Below are positions 1 to 11,669 of a stretch of 64,000 nucleotides of DNA, one piece after another. Each line of letters opens with the position of its first letter. The first letter of the stretch is position 1. Location of the stretch: positions 1,364,001-1,428,000 of the forward strand of contig NZ_JAJISP010000001.1 in assembly GCF_022132145.1 (NCBI RefSeq), read 5' to 3'. The stretch comes from Pseudomonas sp. MMS21 TM103. GTDB taxonomy: Bacteria; Pseudomonadota; Gammaproteobacteria; Pseudomonadales; Pseudomonadaceae. Under the pieces are notes generated by a model, which did no database searches, was not told the DNA's origin, and was given only the letters and a program-made list of their open reading frames with translations. The position numbers and the translations under genes are program-made.

Positions 1-1216
1 GGAGACCGAAGTCGGCGCTTATCTCCAGTTCACGGGCGCTCGGCGTACGGGCGAGAAAGGCGGCGATGTTGTCACTGTTCTCCATGGGCAGCACCGAGCA
101 GGTGGCGTACAGCAGGATGCCGCCGACTTCCAGGGTCGGCCACAGGGCATCGAGCAATTCGCCCTGCAACTGGGCCAGCGCTGGAATATCCGCGGGTTGA
201 CGGGTCAGCTTGATGTCCGGATGGCGGCGAATCACCCCGGTGGCGGAGCACGGCGCGTCGAGCAGAATCCGCTGGAACGCCTGGCCATCCCACCAGGCCG
301 CGGTATCACGGCCATCGGCGGCGATCAGCTCGGCGTCGAGGTTGAGGCGCTTGAGGTTTTCGCGCACCCGGACCAGGCGCTTTTCTTCCAGATCCACGGC
401 CACCACGCCGGCCAGTGCCGGTTCGGCCTCGAGCAGGTGACAGGTCTTTCCGCCCGGTGCGCAGCAGGCATCCAGCACCCGTTGCCCGGGGGCCAGTTCG
501 AGCAGGTCGGCGGCCAGTTGCGCGGCTTCGTCCTGCACGCTGAAGTAGCCTTCGGCGAAGCCCGGCAAGCCGGTGACATCGCACGCTTGCAGCAAACGGA
601 TGCCGTCTCGGCTGAACGTGCAGGGCTCGGCGGCGAATCCGCTGCGGCGCAGCTCAGCCAGGTAGTCATCGCGGCTGCCGAGGCGGCGATTGACCCGCAG
701 GATCAGCGGCGGATGGGCGTTGTTGGCTGCGCAGATGGCTTGCCATTGTTCGGGCCATTGGGCTTTCAGGGCTTTCTGCAGCCAGCGTGGATGGGCGCTA
801 TGCAGCACCGGATCGCGATCCAGGCTGGCAATAATGCTGTCGCTGTCGCGCTGGGCATTGCGCAGCACGGCATTGAGCAGGCCCTTGAGCGAAGGCTTCT
901 TCAATTTGTCGATACAGGCGACGGTCTCGCCGATGGCGGCGTGGGCGGGAATACGCGTGTAGAACAACTGATACAGCCCGATCAGCAGCAGTGCCTCGAC
1001 ATCCCGGTCGACCGCCTTGAAAGGTTTTTGCAGCAGTTTATCGGCGATCAGCGCCAGGCGTGGTTGCCAGCGTGCGGTACCGAACGCCAGATCCTGGGCC
1101 AGGCCGCGATCGCGCTGCTCAACCCTGTCCAGCAGCGGTGGCAGGCTGCTGCCCAGGGAGGCCTTGCCATTGAGCACGACAGCCAGGGCGCGGGCGGCTG
1201 CGAGACGAGGGTTCAT
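1..1216 (-). CDS. rsmB: 16S rRNA m5C967 methyltransferase RsmB (C-terminal end outside window)
   Basis: The minus-strand frame opens at ATG 1216 and stays open to base 1, so only the 3' end is missing. The translation starts [18 protein letters not shown] and has an N-terminal NusB-like RNA-binding domain (about residues 1-140). The Rossmann methyltransferase domain follows, with motif [13 protein letters not shown] and the motif IV loop [19 protein letters not shown] (YATCSV) near the left edge supplies the second catalytic cysteine. RsmB methylates C967 of 16S rRNA from SAM. The start overlaps the fmt stop (ATGA), so the pair is translationally coupled. The fmt-rsmB pairing is standard in Pseudomonas. 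Confidence 0.95.
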   Translation of the reverse strand, partial: MNPRLAAARALAVVLNGKASLGSSLPPLLDRVEQRDRGLAQDLAFGTARWQPRLALIADKLLQKPFKAVDRDVEALLLIGLYQLFYTRIPAHAAIGETVACIDKLKKPSLKGLLNAVLRNAQRDSDSIIASLDRDPVLHSAHPRWLQKALKAQWPEQWQAICAANNAHPPLILRVNRRLGSRDDYLAELRRSGFAAEPCTFSRDGIRLLQACDVTGLPGFAEGYFSVQDEAAQLAADLLELAPGQRVLDACCAPGGKTCHLLEAEPALAGVVAVDLEEKRLVRVRENLKRLNLDAELIAADGRDTAAWWDGQAFQRILLDAPCSATGVIRRHPDIKLTRQPADIPALAQLQGELLDALWPTLEVGGILLYATCSVLPMENSDNIAAFLARTPSARELEISADFGL

Positions 1217-2157
1217 ACGCCGAGCACCAGGCCGACGGCGAACTGCTCGCGGCGGCTGTTGTACAGGTCACTGAAGTTAAGCGCCTTGCCGCCGGGTAGT
1301 TGCAGACGGGTCAAGCGCAGTGCGCCTTGGCCGCAGGCAACCGTCAGGCCCTGTTTGTCGGCCGCGAGTATGCTGCCGGGAGCACCGCTGCCCTCACCCA
1401 ACTCAGCCGCATGCACCTTCAGCGCTGCGTCACTCAGGGTGCTGTGGCAGATCGGCCAGGGGTGGAAGGCGCGGATCAGCCGCTCCAGTTCCAGCGCCGG
1501 GCGCGTCCAGTCCAGACGTGCTTCATCCTTGTTCAGCTTGTGCGCGTAGGTGGCCAGGCTGTCGTCCTGCACATCGCCGACCAGGGTGCCGCTGGCCAGG
1601 CCGCTGATTGCTTCGAGCACTGCCTGCGGGCCAAGAGCGGCCAGGCGGTCGTGCAGGCTGCCGCCGGTGTCGTCGGCGGCAATCGGTGTGCTGACTTTCA
1701 GCAGCATCGGCCCGGTGTCCAGGCCAGCTTCCATCTGCATGACGGTGACCCCGGATTCGCTGTCGCCGGCTTCAATGGCGCGCTGGATCGGTGCGGCGCC
1801 GCGCCAGCGCGGCAGCAGTGACGCGTGGCTGTTGATGCAGCCCAGTCTCGGGATATCCAGGACCACCTGCGGCAGGATCAGGCCGTAGGCCACGACCACC
1901 AGCAAGTCTGGCGCGAGCGCTGCCAGTTCGGCCTGGGCTGCCGGGTCGCGCAGGGTTTGCGGCTGAAATACCGGAACTGCATGCTGCAGTGCCAGCTGCT
2001 TGACCGGGCTGGCGGCGAGCTTCTGTCCGCGGCCGGCCGGCCGATCCGGCTGGCTGTACACGGCAATGATCTGGTGCGGGCTATCGAGCAGGGCCTTGAG
2101 GTGTTCGGCGGCGAACTCCGGGGTGCCGGCAAAGACGATACGCAAAGACTCGGACAT
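1213..2157 (-). CDS. fmt: Methionyl-tRNA formyltransferase
   Basis: The 314-residue product has the usual family length. It begins [20 protein letters not shown] (formyl-THF-binding fold) and carries [19 protein letters not shown], which holds the catalytic Asn and His. [12 protein letters not shown] supplies the catalytic Asp region, and a C-terminal OB-like tRNA-binding domain starts near residue 205. It formylates Met-tRNAfMet before initiation. Def, upstream on the same strand, removes the formyl group after translation. The stop overlaps the rsmB start by 4 nt. Confidence 0.96.
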   Translation of the reverse strand: MSESLRIVFAGTPEFAAEHLKALLDSPHQIIAVYSQPDRPAGRGQKLAASPVKQLALQHAVPVFQPQTLRDPAAQAELAALAPDLLVVVAYGLILPQVVLDIPRLGCINSHASLLPRWRGAAPIQRAIEAGDSESGVTVMQMEAGLDTGPMLLKVSTPIAADDTGGSLHDRLAALGPQAVLEAISGLASGTLVGDVQDDSLATYAHKLNKDEARLDWTRPALELERLIRAFHPWPICHSTLSDAALKVHAAELGEGSGAPGSILAADKQGLTVACGQGALRLTRLQLPGGKALNFSDLYNSRREQFAVGLVLGV

Positions 2158-2182
2158 GGATTCTCGCTAATCACTACTGAAA

Positions 2183-2212
2183 AAGAAGAAGGCTTGCCGC
2201 GGCAAGCCTTCT
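2183..2212 (-). terminator. Rho-independent-type hairpin between def and fmt
   Basis: Bases 2187-2212 form a perfect 12-bp stem around a 2-nt GC centre (AGAAGGCTTGCC / GGCAAGCCTTCT). In the minus-strand direction the stem is followed by the U-rich run TCTTTTTC. It would end or attenuate transcription leaving def before fmt. Confidence 0.65.
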
Positions 2213-2225
2213 ATCAAGGTGTGGT

Positions 2226-2732
2226 TCAAGCCTGCTGGCGATGTTGCTTTTCCAGCTTCTTCTTGATCCGGTCGCGCTTGAGGTTGGACAGGTAATCGAC
2301 GAACAGCTTGCCGTTGAGGTGATCGCACTCGTGCTGGATGCACACCGCGAGCAGGCCTTCGGCGATCAGTTCGTAGGGCTGGCCATCGCGGTCCAGGGCC
2401 TTGATCCTGACTTTTTGCGGTCGGTCGATGTTTTCGTAGAAGCCCGGCACCGAGAGGCAGCCTTCCTGGTATTGCTCCACCTCGTCGGTGAGGGTCTCGA
2501 ACTCGGGGTTGATGAACACCCGGGGTTCGCTTCGGTCTTCCGACAGATCCATCACCACCAGGCGCTTGTGTACGTTGACCTGGGTCGCGGCTAGGCCGAT
2601 GCCGGGGGCTTCGTACATGGTTTCAAACATGTCGTCGATCAGTTGACGCAAGGCGTCGTCGACCATGTCCACCGGCTTGGCGATGGTGCGCAAGCGTGGA
2701 TCGGGAAATTCGAGGATGTTTAAGATAGCCAT
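2226..2732 (-). CDS. def: Peptide deformylase
   Basis: The 168-residue protein has all three deformylase motifs: GIGLAATQ (about 45-51), EGCLS with metal ligand Cys92, and QHECDHL with ligands His134 and His138 and catalytic Glu135. It removes the N-formyl group from nascent proteins using an Fe2+-type centre. It lies directly upstream of fmt but is separated from it by a terminator-like hairpin. It is divergent from the LysM gene at 2885. Start ATG at 2732 matches the family N-terminus ([11 protein letters not shown]). Confidence 0.97.
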   Translation of the reverse strand: MAILNILEFPDPRLRTIAKPVDMVDDALRQLIDDMFETMYEAPGIGLAATQVNVHKRLVVMDLSEDRSEPRVFINPEFETLTDEVEQYQEGCLSVPGFYENIDRPQKVRIKALDRDGQPYELIAEGLLAVCIQHECDHLNGKLFVDYLSNLKRDRIKKKLEKQHRQQA

Positions 2733-2884
2733 ATGCGTTTGTGATGCACTTGTGGAATAAAGTCAAAATCCGCTGCTAAGATGATGAGCAGCATTGAAAA
2801 ACGGCTTCACGCCGCAGTACTACTGGGTTTAGTCGCGGCGCTAGGGCGCTCCACGTGAAGACACATAATAAAGGGATTCACCGC

Positions 2885-3910
2885 ATGAGGAAATCACTAC
2901 TCGCCCTGCTATTGCTTGCCGCTAGCGGCTTGGCCCAGGCCGAAGTGCATCTCAAGGACGGTCACCCAGACCGTTATACCGTGGTCAAGGGCGATACTCT
3001 CTGGGATATTTCCGGGCGGTTTCTCAGTGAGCCGTGGAAGTGGCCGGAAATCTGGCATGCCAACCCGCAAGTGGCAAACCCCCACCTGATCTATCCCGGC
3101 GACCAACTCAGCCTGGTCTATGTCGATGGTCAGCCACGCCTGATGCTCAGCCGCGGCGAGTCGCGTGGCACCATCAAGCTGTCGCCGCAGATCCGCAGCA
3201 CGCCGATGGCCGAAGCGATTCCGACCATCCCGCTGGGAGCGATCAACAGCTTTCTGCTGAGCAACCGCATCGTCGATACCCCTGAAGCGTTCGAGAGAGC
3301 ACCCTATATCGTCGCCGGCAACGCCGAGCGCGTGGTCAGCGGTGCCGGTGATCGGGTCTACGCGCGCGGTTCCTTCGACGAAACTGCGCCGGTGTATGGC
3401 ATCTTCCGCCAAGGCAAGACCTACGTCGACCCGGATACCCAGGAGTTCCTCGGGATCAACGCTGATGACATCGGCGGCGGTGAGATCGTGGCCGAGGAAG
3501 GTGATATCGGCACCATGAACCTGACCCGCTCGACCCAAGAAGTGCGCCTCGGCGATCGCCTGTTCGCCACCGAAGAGCGGGCGATCACCTCGACCTTCAT
3601 GCCCAGCGCGCCGAGCAGCGACATCAAGGGATTGATCCTCGACGTCCCGCGCGGCGTGACCCAGATCGGCCAGTTCGACGTGGTCACCCTGAACAAGGGC
3701 GCGCGTGATGGCCTGACCGAGGGTAACGTGCTGGCGGTGTACAAGACCGGCGAAACCGTGCGCGACCGGGTCACGGGCGAAGCGGTGAAGATCCCGGATG
3801 AGCGGGCCGGTCTGTTGATGGTGTTCCGCACCTACGAAAAGCTCAGCTATGGCCTGATCCTTGGAGCCACCCGCCAGCTTGCGGTGATGGACAAGGTCCG
3901 CAACCCGTAA
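2885..3910 (+). CDS. LysM peptidoglycan-binding periplasmic protein
   Basis: From ATG 2885 the product is 341 residues and starts with a clear Sec signal peptide (MRKSLLALLLLAASGLAQA). An upstream in-frame start at 2855 would bury this signal, so 2885 is preferred. A LysM domain follows at about residues 30-78 (YTVVKGDTLWDISGRFL). The rest is a conserved region without enzymatic motifs. In Pseudomonas this gene is conserved between def and dprA. The role is inferred to be envelope peptidoglycan binding; the precise function is unknown. Confidence 0.85.
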   Translation: MRKSLLALLLLAASGLAQAEVHLKDGHPDRYTVVKGDTLWDISGRFLSEPWKWPEIWHANPQVANPHLIYPGDQLSLVYVDGQPRLMLSRGESRGTIKLSPQIRSTPMAEAIPTIPLGAINSFLLSNRIVDTPEAFERAPYIVAGNAERVVSGAGDRVYARGSFDETAPVYGIFRQGKTYVDPDTQEFLGINADDIGGGEIVAEEGDIGTMNLTRSTQEVRLGDRLFATEERAITSTFMPSAPSSDIKGLILDVPRGVTQIGQFDVVTLNKGARDGLTEGNVLAVYKTGETVRDRVTGEAVKIPDERAGLLMVFRTYEKLSYGLILGATRQLAVMDKVRNP

Positions 3911-3918
3911 CGCCCCAG

Positions 3919-3950
3919 CGCCAGCCGCGCGCCTGCGCGGTTGGCGTTTC
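3919..3950 (+). terminator. Hairpin downstream of the LysM gene
   Basis: CGCCAGCCGCGC pairs with GCGCGGTTGGCG across a 4-nt loop (one G-T wobble). The stem is followed by TTTCTG and sits 8 nt after the LysM stop codon. The U-tract is short, so termination may be only partial. Confidence 0.5.
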
Positions 3951-4021
3951 TGCTGCACCGCTACCTGCCGCCCGTACTCCCCCGCGAAGTTTCCGGGCGC
4001 GACCGATCAAGGATGATCGCC

Positions 4022-5134
4022 ATGGCGCAATGCCCCAGCTACCGTATTTCCCCTGCCGAACTCGAAGCCCGCCTGCGTCTGCACAGCCTGCCGGAGCTTG
4101 GGCCGCGGCGTTTCCGCAAACTGCTCAGCGCCTTCGACAACGCCTGCGCGGCCCTTAGTGCGCCGGCCAGCGCCTGGCGTTCACTGGGTTTGCCGGTGGC
4201 TTGTGCCGAACCCCGGCGCAGCAGCGAGGTGCGTGAGCGCGCTGCTGCCGCCCTGGCCTGGCTGGAGGCGGAGCGGCATCATCTGTTGATGTGGGACGAT
4301 CCGAGTTACCCGGGATTGCTCGCCGAGCTCGGCGATGCACCCCCCTTGCTCTATGTGGCCGGCGATCCGGCGTTGCTCGAGCAGCCGCAACTGGCCATGG
4401 TCGGCAGCCGCCGCGCTTCAAGGCCCGGACTGGATACCGCGCACAGTTTCGCCCGCAGCCTGGCTGCCGGTGGCTTCGTCATCACCAGCGGCCTGGCGCT
4501 GGGCATCGACGGCGCGGCCCATCGAGGCGCACTGGATGCGGCAGGCAAAACCATCGCGGTACTCGGCACCGGCTTGCAACGCCTGTATCCGGCGCGGCAC
4601 CGGCAGCTGGCCGCGGACATCGTCGAGCATGGCGGTGCGCTGGTGTCGGAGTTGCCGCTGGATTGCCCGCCGCATGCGGGCAATTTCCCTCGGCGCAACC
4701 GCATCATCAGTGGCCTGTCCCTCGGCGTGCTGGTGGTCGAGGCCAGCCCTTCCAGCGGTTCACTGATCACCGCGCGGCTGGCGGCCGAACAAGGCCGCGA
4801 GGTCTATGCCATCCCAGGTTCGATCCACCACCCCGGTGCGCGCGGCTGCCATCAGCTGATCCGCGATGGCGCCGTGCTGGTGGAAAGCATCGAGCATATT
4901 CTCGAAGCGCTGCGCGGCTGGCAGTTGCAGTCGCCGTTGGCGAACCAGACGAGTGCGACCCAGCGTTTCGAGCACCCGCTGCTCGACTTGCTGCATGCGG
5001 CGCCGCACAGCAGTGAAGCCCTGGCGGCGGTCAGCGGGTGGCCGTTGTCGCAGGTGCTGGCGGCCCTCACCGAGCTGGAGCTGGACGGCCACATAGCCTG
5101 CGAAGCCGGACGCTGGGTGGGCCGCGCCCGCTAG
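4022..5134 (+). CDS. dprA: DNA-processing protein DprA (Smf)
   Basis: The start at 4022 is preferred because AAGGA at 4009-4013 is well spaced from it; the alternative ATG at 4013 overlaps this Shine-Dalgarno. The 370-residue product has an N-terminal SAM/HhH-like region and a Rossmann DprA core with MVGSRRASRPG, SGLALGIDGAAHRGAL and LITARLAAEQGREVYAIPGS. A C-terminal winged-helix-like domain follows. DprA loads RecA on incoming single-stranded DNA during transformation. Many Pseudomonas keep it without proven competence. tsaC follows 43 nt downstream. Confidence 0.93.
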   Translation: MAQCPSYRISPAELEARLRLHSLPELGPRRFRKLLSAFDNACAALSAPASAWRSLGLPVACAEPRRSSEVRERAAAALAWLEAERHHLLMWDDPSYPGLLAELGDAPPLLYVAGDPALLEQPQLAMVGSRRASRPGLDTAHSFARSLAAGGFVITSGLALGIDGAAHRGALDAAGKTIAVLGTGLQRLYPARHRQLAADIVEHGGALVSELPLDCPPHAGNFPRRNRIISGLSLGVLVVEASPSSGSLITARLAAEQGREVYAIPGSIHHPGARGCHQLIRDGAVLVESIEHILEALRGWQLQSPLANQTSATQRFEHPLLDLLHAAPHSSEALAAVSGWPLSQVLAALTELELDGHIACEAGRWVGRAR

Positions 5135-5177
5135 CTTGGATACACTGCGCGGCATTCCTTCAGCGGGAGAGCAGTGA

Positions 5178-5735
5178 ATGGTCAGCAGTTGGCAGGTACA
5201 GCAGGCGGCGCGCGTGGTGCGTCAGGGCGGAATAATTGCTTACCCGACCGAGGCGGTGTGGGGGCTGGGCTGCGACCCGTGGAACGAAATCGCGGTGGAG
5301 CGCCTACTGGCGCTGAAAGAGCGACCTATGGGCAAGGGCCTGATCCTGGTGGCGGACTGCATTGAGCAGTTCGATTTTCTGCTCGCAGATCTGCCGGATA
5401 TCTGGCAAGAGCGCCTGGCCAGTACTTGGCCGGGGCCCAATACCTGGCTGGTACCGCATCAGCAGCGCCTGCCCGAGTGGATCACCGGCGAGCACAGCAG
5501 CGTCGCTTTGCGCGTCAGCGATCACCCGCTGGTGCGCGAACTCTGCGCCCTCACCGGCCCGCTGGTCTCGACCTCGGCCAACCCTGCCGGCCGCCCGGCG
5601 GCCCGCACGCGCCTGCGGGTCGAGCAGTACTTTCCGCGGCAATTGGACAAGGTACTCGGCGGCGCCCTGGGCGGGCGCAAGAACCCCAGCCTGATTCGCG
5701 ACCTGATTAGCGGCGATGTGATCAGGCCATCCTGA
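5178..5735 (+). CDS. tsaC: Threonylcarbamoyl-AMP synthase TsaC (YrdC/RimN)
   Basis: The 185-residue protein has the TsaC length and the YrdC-fold motifs [16 protein letters not shown] near the N-terminus, [13 protein letters not shown] and [12 protein letters not shown]. It makes threonylcarbamoyl-AMP from Thr, bicarbonate and ATP, the first step of t6A formation at tRNA position 37. A GGGAGAG Shine-Dalgarno precedes ATG 5178. It is probably co-transcribed with dprA, an arrangement common in Pseudomonas. Confidence 0.94.
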   Translation: MVSSWQVQQAARVVRQGGIIAYPTEAVWGLGCDPWNEIAVERLLALKERPMGKGLILVADCIEQFDFLLADLPDIWQERLASTWPGPNTWLVPHQQRLPEWITGEHSSVALRVSDHPLVRELCALTGPLVSTSANPAGRPAARTRLRVEQYFPRQLDKVLGGALGGRKNPSLIRDLISGDVIRPS

Positions 5736-5751
5736 TGCTTTCGGCTTTGGT

Positions 5752-5822
5752 AGGGTGGATTGACGGCGCCTTGTCATGAAATCGAGAGTTAGGCGGTTTG
5801 TCAGCGCCGCGTAACCCACCCT
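5752..5822. repeat. Intergenic inverted repeat, TAGGGTG family (copy 1)
   Basis: AGGGTGGATTGACGGCGC and its imperfect complement GCGCCGCGTAACCCACCCT bound a short spacer between tsaC and the convergent qor gene. The ends resemble those at 7968, 8924 and 10645. It is probably a REP-like element; it may also act as a bidirectional terminator here. Confidence 0.55.
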
Positions 5823-5895
5823 TTCAGGCGCCGCTGATAGCCATGGCGGGTTACGCCGCGGCAGACATTGGACTGTGCGGCGCGCCTCAACCAGC

Positions 5896-7964
<2,069 letters not shown>

Positions 7965-7967
7965 ACG

Positions 7968-8027
7968 CTAGGGTGGGCGTCAGCCCACCTCTCTGGAAAG
8001 GGCGGTGGGCTGAAGCCCACCCTACGC
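7968..8027. repeat. Intergenic double hairpin, TAGGGTG family (copy 2)
   Basis: GTGGGCGTCAGCCCACC and GGTGGGCTGAAGCCCACC are two hairpins placed head to head. The outer ends CTAGGGTG and CACCCTACG are also complementary. The element sits between the hemF stop and the aroE Shine-Dalgarno and resembles known Pseudomonas REP doublets. Confidence 0.65.
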
Positions 8028-8044
8028 ATCCCACGAGGTGTTTC

Positions 8045-8866
8045 ATGGACCGCTACGCTGTATTTGGCAACCCCATCGCGCACAGCAAGTCGCCGATGAT
8101 TCACCGGCTGTTCGCCGCGCAGACCGGCGAGCAGCTGAGCTATGAGGCGCTGCTCGCCCCGCTGGATGACTTTCCCGGCTTCGCCCGGGCGTTCTTCGCC
8201 GAGGGCAAGGGCGCCAACGTCACGGTGCCGTTCAAGGAGCAGGCCTTTCAGCTGGCCGACAGCCTGACCGCCCGCGCCCGACGCGCCGGCGCGGTGAACA
8301 CCCTGAAGAAGCTGGATGACGGCAGCCTGCTCGGCGACAACACCGACGGCGCCGGGCTGGTGCGTGACCTGACGGTCAACGCCAGTTTCGGCCTGCGCGG
8401 CAAACGCATTCTCCTGCTGGGCGCCGGCGGGGCCGTGCGCGGGGTGCTCGAGCCCTTGCTGGCGCAGCAGCCGGCGGCCCTAGTGATCGCCAACCGCACG
8501 CTGGCCAAGGCCGAGCAGCTGGCCCGCGAGTTCGCCGACCTGGGGCCGGTGGTGGCCTGCGGTTTCGACCGGATCGATGCGCCGGTGGACCTGATCGTCA
8601 ACGGCACTTCGGCCAGCCTGAGCGGCGAGCTGCCGCCGCTGGCGGCGAGCCTGATCAGGTCCCATCACACGCTGTGCTACGACATGATGTACTCCAGGCA
8701 GCCAACCGCCTTCAACCGCTGGGCCGCCGAGCAGGGCGCGGCGCACACCCTGGATGGCCTGGGCATGCTGGTCGAGCAGGCCGCCGAGGCGTTCTTCCTC
8801 TGGCGCGGGGTGCGCCCGGACAGCGAGCCGGTACTGGCCGAGTTGCGCCGCTCGCTCGCGGCCTGA
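8045..8866 (+). CDS. aroE: Shikimate dehydrogenase (NADP+)
   Basis: ATG 8045 follows GAGGTG at a 5-nt spacing; the longer frame from 7973 is only read-through of the upstream repeat. The 273-residue protein has the shikimate-binding [17 protein letters not shown] with the catalytic Lys, [11 protein letters not shown], the Rossmann [14 protein letters not shown] and the NADP-site [11 protein letters not shown]. It reduces 3-dehydroshikimate to shikimate in aromatic amino acid synthesis. Confidence 0.96.
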   Translation: MDRYAVFGNPIAHSKSPMIHRLFAAQTGEQLSYEALLAPLDDFPGFARAFFAEGKGANVTVPFKEQAFQLADSLTARARRAGAVNTLKKLDDGSLLGDNTDGAGLVRDLTVNASFGLRGKRILLLGAGGAVRGVLEPLLAQQPAALVIANRTLAKAEQLAREFADLGPVVACGFDRIDAPVDLIVNGTSASLSGELPPLAASLIRSHHTLCYDMMYSRQPTAFNRWAAEQGAAHTLDGLGMLVEQAAEAFFLWRGVRPDSEPVLAELRRSLAA

Positions 8867-8923
8867 AGCGGGCTGAATGCCCCGGTTGATTGCCTAGCGC
8901 AAGCTCGGCAGCTGACTGCAACC

Positions 8924-8998
8924 CGTAGGGTGCGCTGCGCGCACCAACGACTCGCCGATCATGGCACATGACATAACCGTACAAGCGCAGCGCACCCG
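8924..8998. repeat. Intergenic inverted repeat, TAGGGTG family (copy 3)
   Basis: CGTAGGGTGCGCTGCGCGC at the left is answered by GCGCAGCGCACCC at the right, around about 40 nt of spacer. It lies between the convergent aroE and sulP genes, so it could also form the shared terminator structure. Confidence 0.55.
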
Positions 8999-9003
8999 GA
9001 ACC

Positions 9004-10572
9004 CTAATCCTCGAACTGCACCGGGCACAGCTCGGCGCCTTCGAGTTTGAGGATTTCCTCGATCACCTGCGGTCGGGCGCGGCGCAGGATCAGGTGGCGG
9101 TCTTGCGCCAGCAGCCGCCGCGCTTCCTGGTGGAGCATTTCCACCCCGGCGTAATCGATGAAGTTGACGTGGTGGGCATCGATGATCACCCGCTCGCCTT
9201 TACTGCGCTGGATGATCTGTTGCAGGTAGTGGCAGGCACCGAAAAAGATCGACCCCTCAACGCGCAGCAATTCCTCCTCGCCCTCCTGCCAGAACTTCAC
9301 CCGTGGCTGCGAGGTGCGCTTGAGGTAGAAGAACAGCGAGGCCAGCACCCCGGCATAGATCGCCGTTTGCAGCTCCAGCAGCAGGGTGGCGAGCAGGGTC
9401 AGCAGCATCACCAGGAACTCCGAGCGACTGACCCGGAACAGTGCGCGTACCCCGGCAATATCCACCAGCCCCCAGCAGATCAGCAGGATGCTCGCGGCCA
9501 TGCTGGGCAGCGGGATATGGGCGATCAGGCGGGCGCCGACCAGGGCAAACAGGGCCACCAGCAGCGCGGAAAACACCCCGGCCAGGGGCGAGCGTGCGCC
9601 GGCCTGCAGGTTCAGGGCCGAGCGGGTGAAGGAGCCGGCCGACAAGGAACCGGAGAACCAGGGGCCGATCAGGTTGGACAGGCCCTGGGCGCGCACCTCC
9701 TGGTTGGCGTCGAGGAACTGCTGGGATTTGCTGGCCAGCGCGCGGGCAATCGACAGGCTGGTGACCAGGCCGAGCATGCCGCAGGCCACCGCAGCCGGTA
9801 GCAGCTGCAGGATGCTCTCCAGCTCGAAGCGCAGCGGGCTGAACGGTGGCAGCTGGCCGTCGAAGGCGCTGACCAGGGCGATGCCGCCGAGCTGGGCCGG
9901 CCAAGCCAGCACGGCCAGGCTGCCGGCGACTATGCCGATCAACAGGGCCGGCAGGCGTGGCCAGAATCGTCTTATCAGCAGGCTGACGCCCAGGCTGAAG
10001 AGAGCCAGGGCCAGGGAGCGCCAGTCGATTTCCGCCAGGTGTTCGCCGAGGTTGAGCAGGGTCGCCAGTGCCGTCGCCTGGCTGGGCATGCTGATGCCGA
10101 TGAGGTTGGGCAACTGACCGAGCACGATCACCGTCGCGGCGCCGAGGGTGAAGCCGAGCACCACCGAGTGCGAGACGAAGTTGACCAGGGCGCCGAAGCG
10201 CAGCAGGCCGAGCAGCCACTGGAACAGCCCGGCGAGAAAGCTCAGCAACAGGATCAGGGCGATAAAATCGTCGCTGCCCGGCGTCGCCAATGGGCTGACG
10301 CTGGTGAACAGGACGATGGAGATTGCCGCGGTCGGCCCGCAGATCAGGTGCCAGGACGAGCCCCACAGGCAGGCGATGATCACCGGCACTATGGCCGCGT
10401 ACAGGCCATACTCGGCGGGCAGGCCGGCGATCAAGGCATAGGCGATGGATTGCGGCAGAGCCAGGATGGCGCCGCTCAGGCCCACCAGCAAATCATTGCC
10501 GAGGCTGCGTCGGCTGGTGTTGGGCAGCCATCTGAGGAAAGGCAGTAGGGTTTGGCGGTTGGGTAGCTGCAT
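9004..10572 (-). CDS. SulP-family inorganic anion transporter with STAS domain
   Basis: The 522-residue protein begins with a cytosolic segment, then 10 or more hydrophobic segments (about residues 25-400). The SulP signature region is near AIVPVIIACLWGSSWHLICGPTAA. A C-terminal STAS domain (about 425-515; IDAHHVNFIDYAGVEMLHQ) resembles anti-sigma antagonists. SulP carriers move sulfate, bicarbonate or other anions across the inner membrane. Its neighbour is the choline-sulfate module, so sulfate released by BetC is a plausible link, but the substrate cannot be read from sequence. Confidence 0.85.
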   Translation of the reverse strand: MQLPNRQTLLPFLRWLPNTSRRSLGNDLLVGLSGAILALPQSIAYALIAGLPAEYGLYAAIVPVIIACLWGSSWHLICGPTAAISIVLFTSVSPLATPGSDDFIALILLLSFLAGLFQWLLGLLRFGALVNFVSHSVVLGFTLGAATVIVLGQLPNLIGISMPSQATALATLLNLGEHLAEIDWRSLALALFSLGVSLLIRRFWPRLPALLIGIVAGSLAVLAWPAQLGGIALVSAFDGQLPPFSPLRFELESILQLLPAAVACGMLGLVTSLSIARALASKSQQFLDANQEVRAQGLSNLIGPWFSGSLSAGSFTRSALNLQAGARSPLAGVFSALLVALFALVGARLIAHIPLPSMAASILLICWGLVDIAGVRALFRVSRSEFLVMLLTLLATLLLELQTAIYAGVLASLFFYLKRTSQPRVKFWQEGEEELLRVEGSIFFGACHYLQQIIQRSKGERVIIDAHHVNFIDYAGVEMLHQEARRLLAQDRHLILRRARPQVIEEILKLEGAELCPVQFED

Positions 10573-10644
10573 GGGGGCGTCTAGTTATGGGCTGGAGGCG
10601 GACTGCCCCGTCGAGCACAAGTCCCGGCCGATCCGGGGCGGCCA

Positions 10645-10674
10645 GCGTAGGGTGAACCTGGGCTCACCCTACGC
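10645..10674. repeat. Perfect 11-bp inverted repeat, TAGGGTG family (copy 4)
   Basis: GCGTAGGGTGA pairs perfectly with TCACCCTACGC across 8 nt. It is the shortest member of the family and lies 17 nt beyond the choX stop, between choX and sulP on the same strand. No U-tract follows, so a terminator role is uncertain. Confidence 0.6.
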
Positions 10675-10690
10675 AATCCAGCCTGGCGAT

Positions 10691-11617
10691 TCAAAGCTTA
10701 GCTTTGACCGCCGCCATCGCGTCGCCGCCATCGCGGGTGGTGACACCTTTGAGCCAGGCGTCCAGCACCGCCGGGTTGGCCTGGAACCAGGCCTTGACCG
10801 CCTCGGTGTTGCTCGCCTGCTTGCTCAGCACCTGATTCATGATGCTGTTCTCCATCTCCTGGGTGAAGCTCAGGTTGCTCAGCAGCTGGCTGACGTTCGG
10901 GCATTGCGCGGCATAGTCTTTGCGGGCCAGGGTGTTGACGCTGCCACTTTCGCCAAAATACTTTTCGCCACCCTTGAGGTACTTGATGTCGTAGTTGACG
11001 TTCATCGGGTGCGGGGTCCAGCCGAGGAACACCACGAACTGGTCGCGTTTCACCGCGCGGCCGACTTGCACCAGCATCGCCTGTTCGCTCGATTCCACCA
11101 GTTTCCAGTCACCCAGGCCGAACTCGTCGGCTTCAATCATCTGGCGGATCGATTCGTTGGCCGGCGAGCCCGAGGCGATGCCGTAGAGCTTGTGCTTGAA
11201 CTGGTCGGCATATTTGTCGAGATCGGCAAAGGTCTTCACCCCAGCCTCATAGGCGTAGGTCGGCACGGCCAGTGTGTACTCGGTGCCGCTGAGGTTCTGC
11301 GCCAGCTTGGCCACCTCACCGCTGGCGACGAACTTGTCGTAGTTGCTTTGCTGCGCCGGCATCCAGTTGCCGAGGAAGACATCGACCTGGCCCTTCTGCA
11401 GGCCGGCGAAGATGATCGGCACGGCCAGGATCTGGGTTTGTGCCTTGTAGCCCAGGCCGTCGAGCAGGAAGCTGGTGATGCCGTTGGTCACCGCGATGTC
11501 GCTCCAGCCCGGATCGCCGAGTTTGACCGTGGCGCATTGGGCGTCTTCGGCCTGGGCCTGCAGGGTGCCGACGGCCAGCAGCAGGCTCGCGGTACATAGG
11601 GTGCTGATCTTGTTCAT
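10691..11617 (-). CDS. choX: Choline ABC transporter substrate-binding protein ChoX
   Basis: The 308-residue protein has a Sec signal peptide (about 1-23, cleavage after QAQA). A mature glycine-betaine/choline-binding fold (OpuAC-type) follows, including VKLGDPGWSDIAVTNG, VDVFLGNWMPAQ and FLGWTPHPMN. These aromatic residues fit a quaternary-ammonium cage. It would deliver choline to an inner-membrane ABC transporter; no permease or ATPase partner is in this window. It lies 52 nt downstream of betC on the same strand, which indicates co-expression. Confidence 0.9.
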   Translation of the reverse strand: MNKISTLCTASLLLAVGTLQAQAEDAQCATVKLGDPGWSDIAVTNGITSFLLDGLGYKAQTQILAVPIIFAGLQKGQVDVFLGNWMPAQQSNYDKFVASGEVAKLAQNLSGTEYTLAVPTYAYEAGVKTFADLDKYADQFKHKLYGIASGSPANESIRQMIEADEFGLGDWKLVESSEQAMLVQVGRAVKRDQFVVFLGWTPHPMNVNYDIKYLKGGEKYFGESGSVNTLARKDYAAQCPNVSQLLSNLSFTQEMENSIMNQVLSKQASNTEAVKAWFQANPAVLDAWLKGVTTRDGGDAMAAVKAKL

Positions 11618-11669
11618 GGGGCATCTCCACTTATTTTAGTTGTAGTAGCACGCTTGTCGGTTGTCGCGA

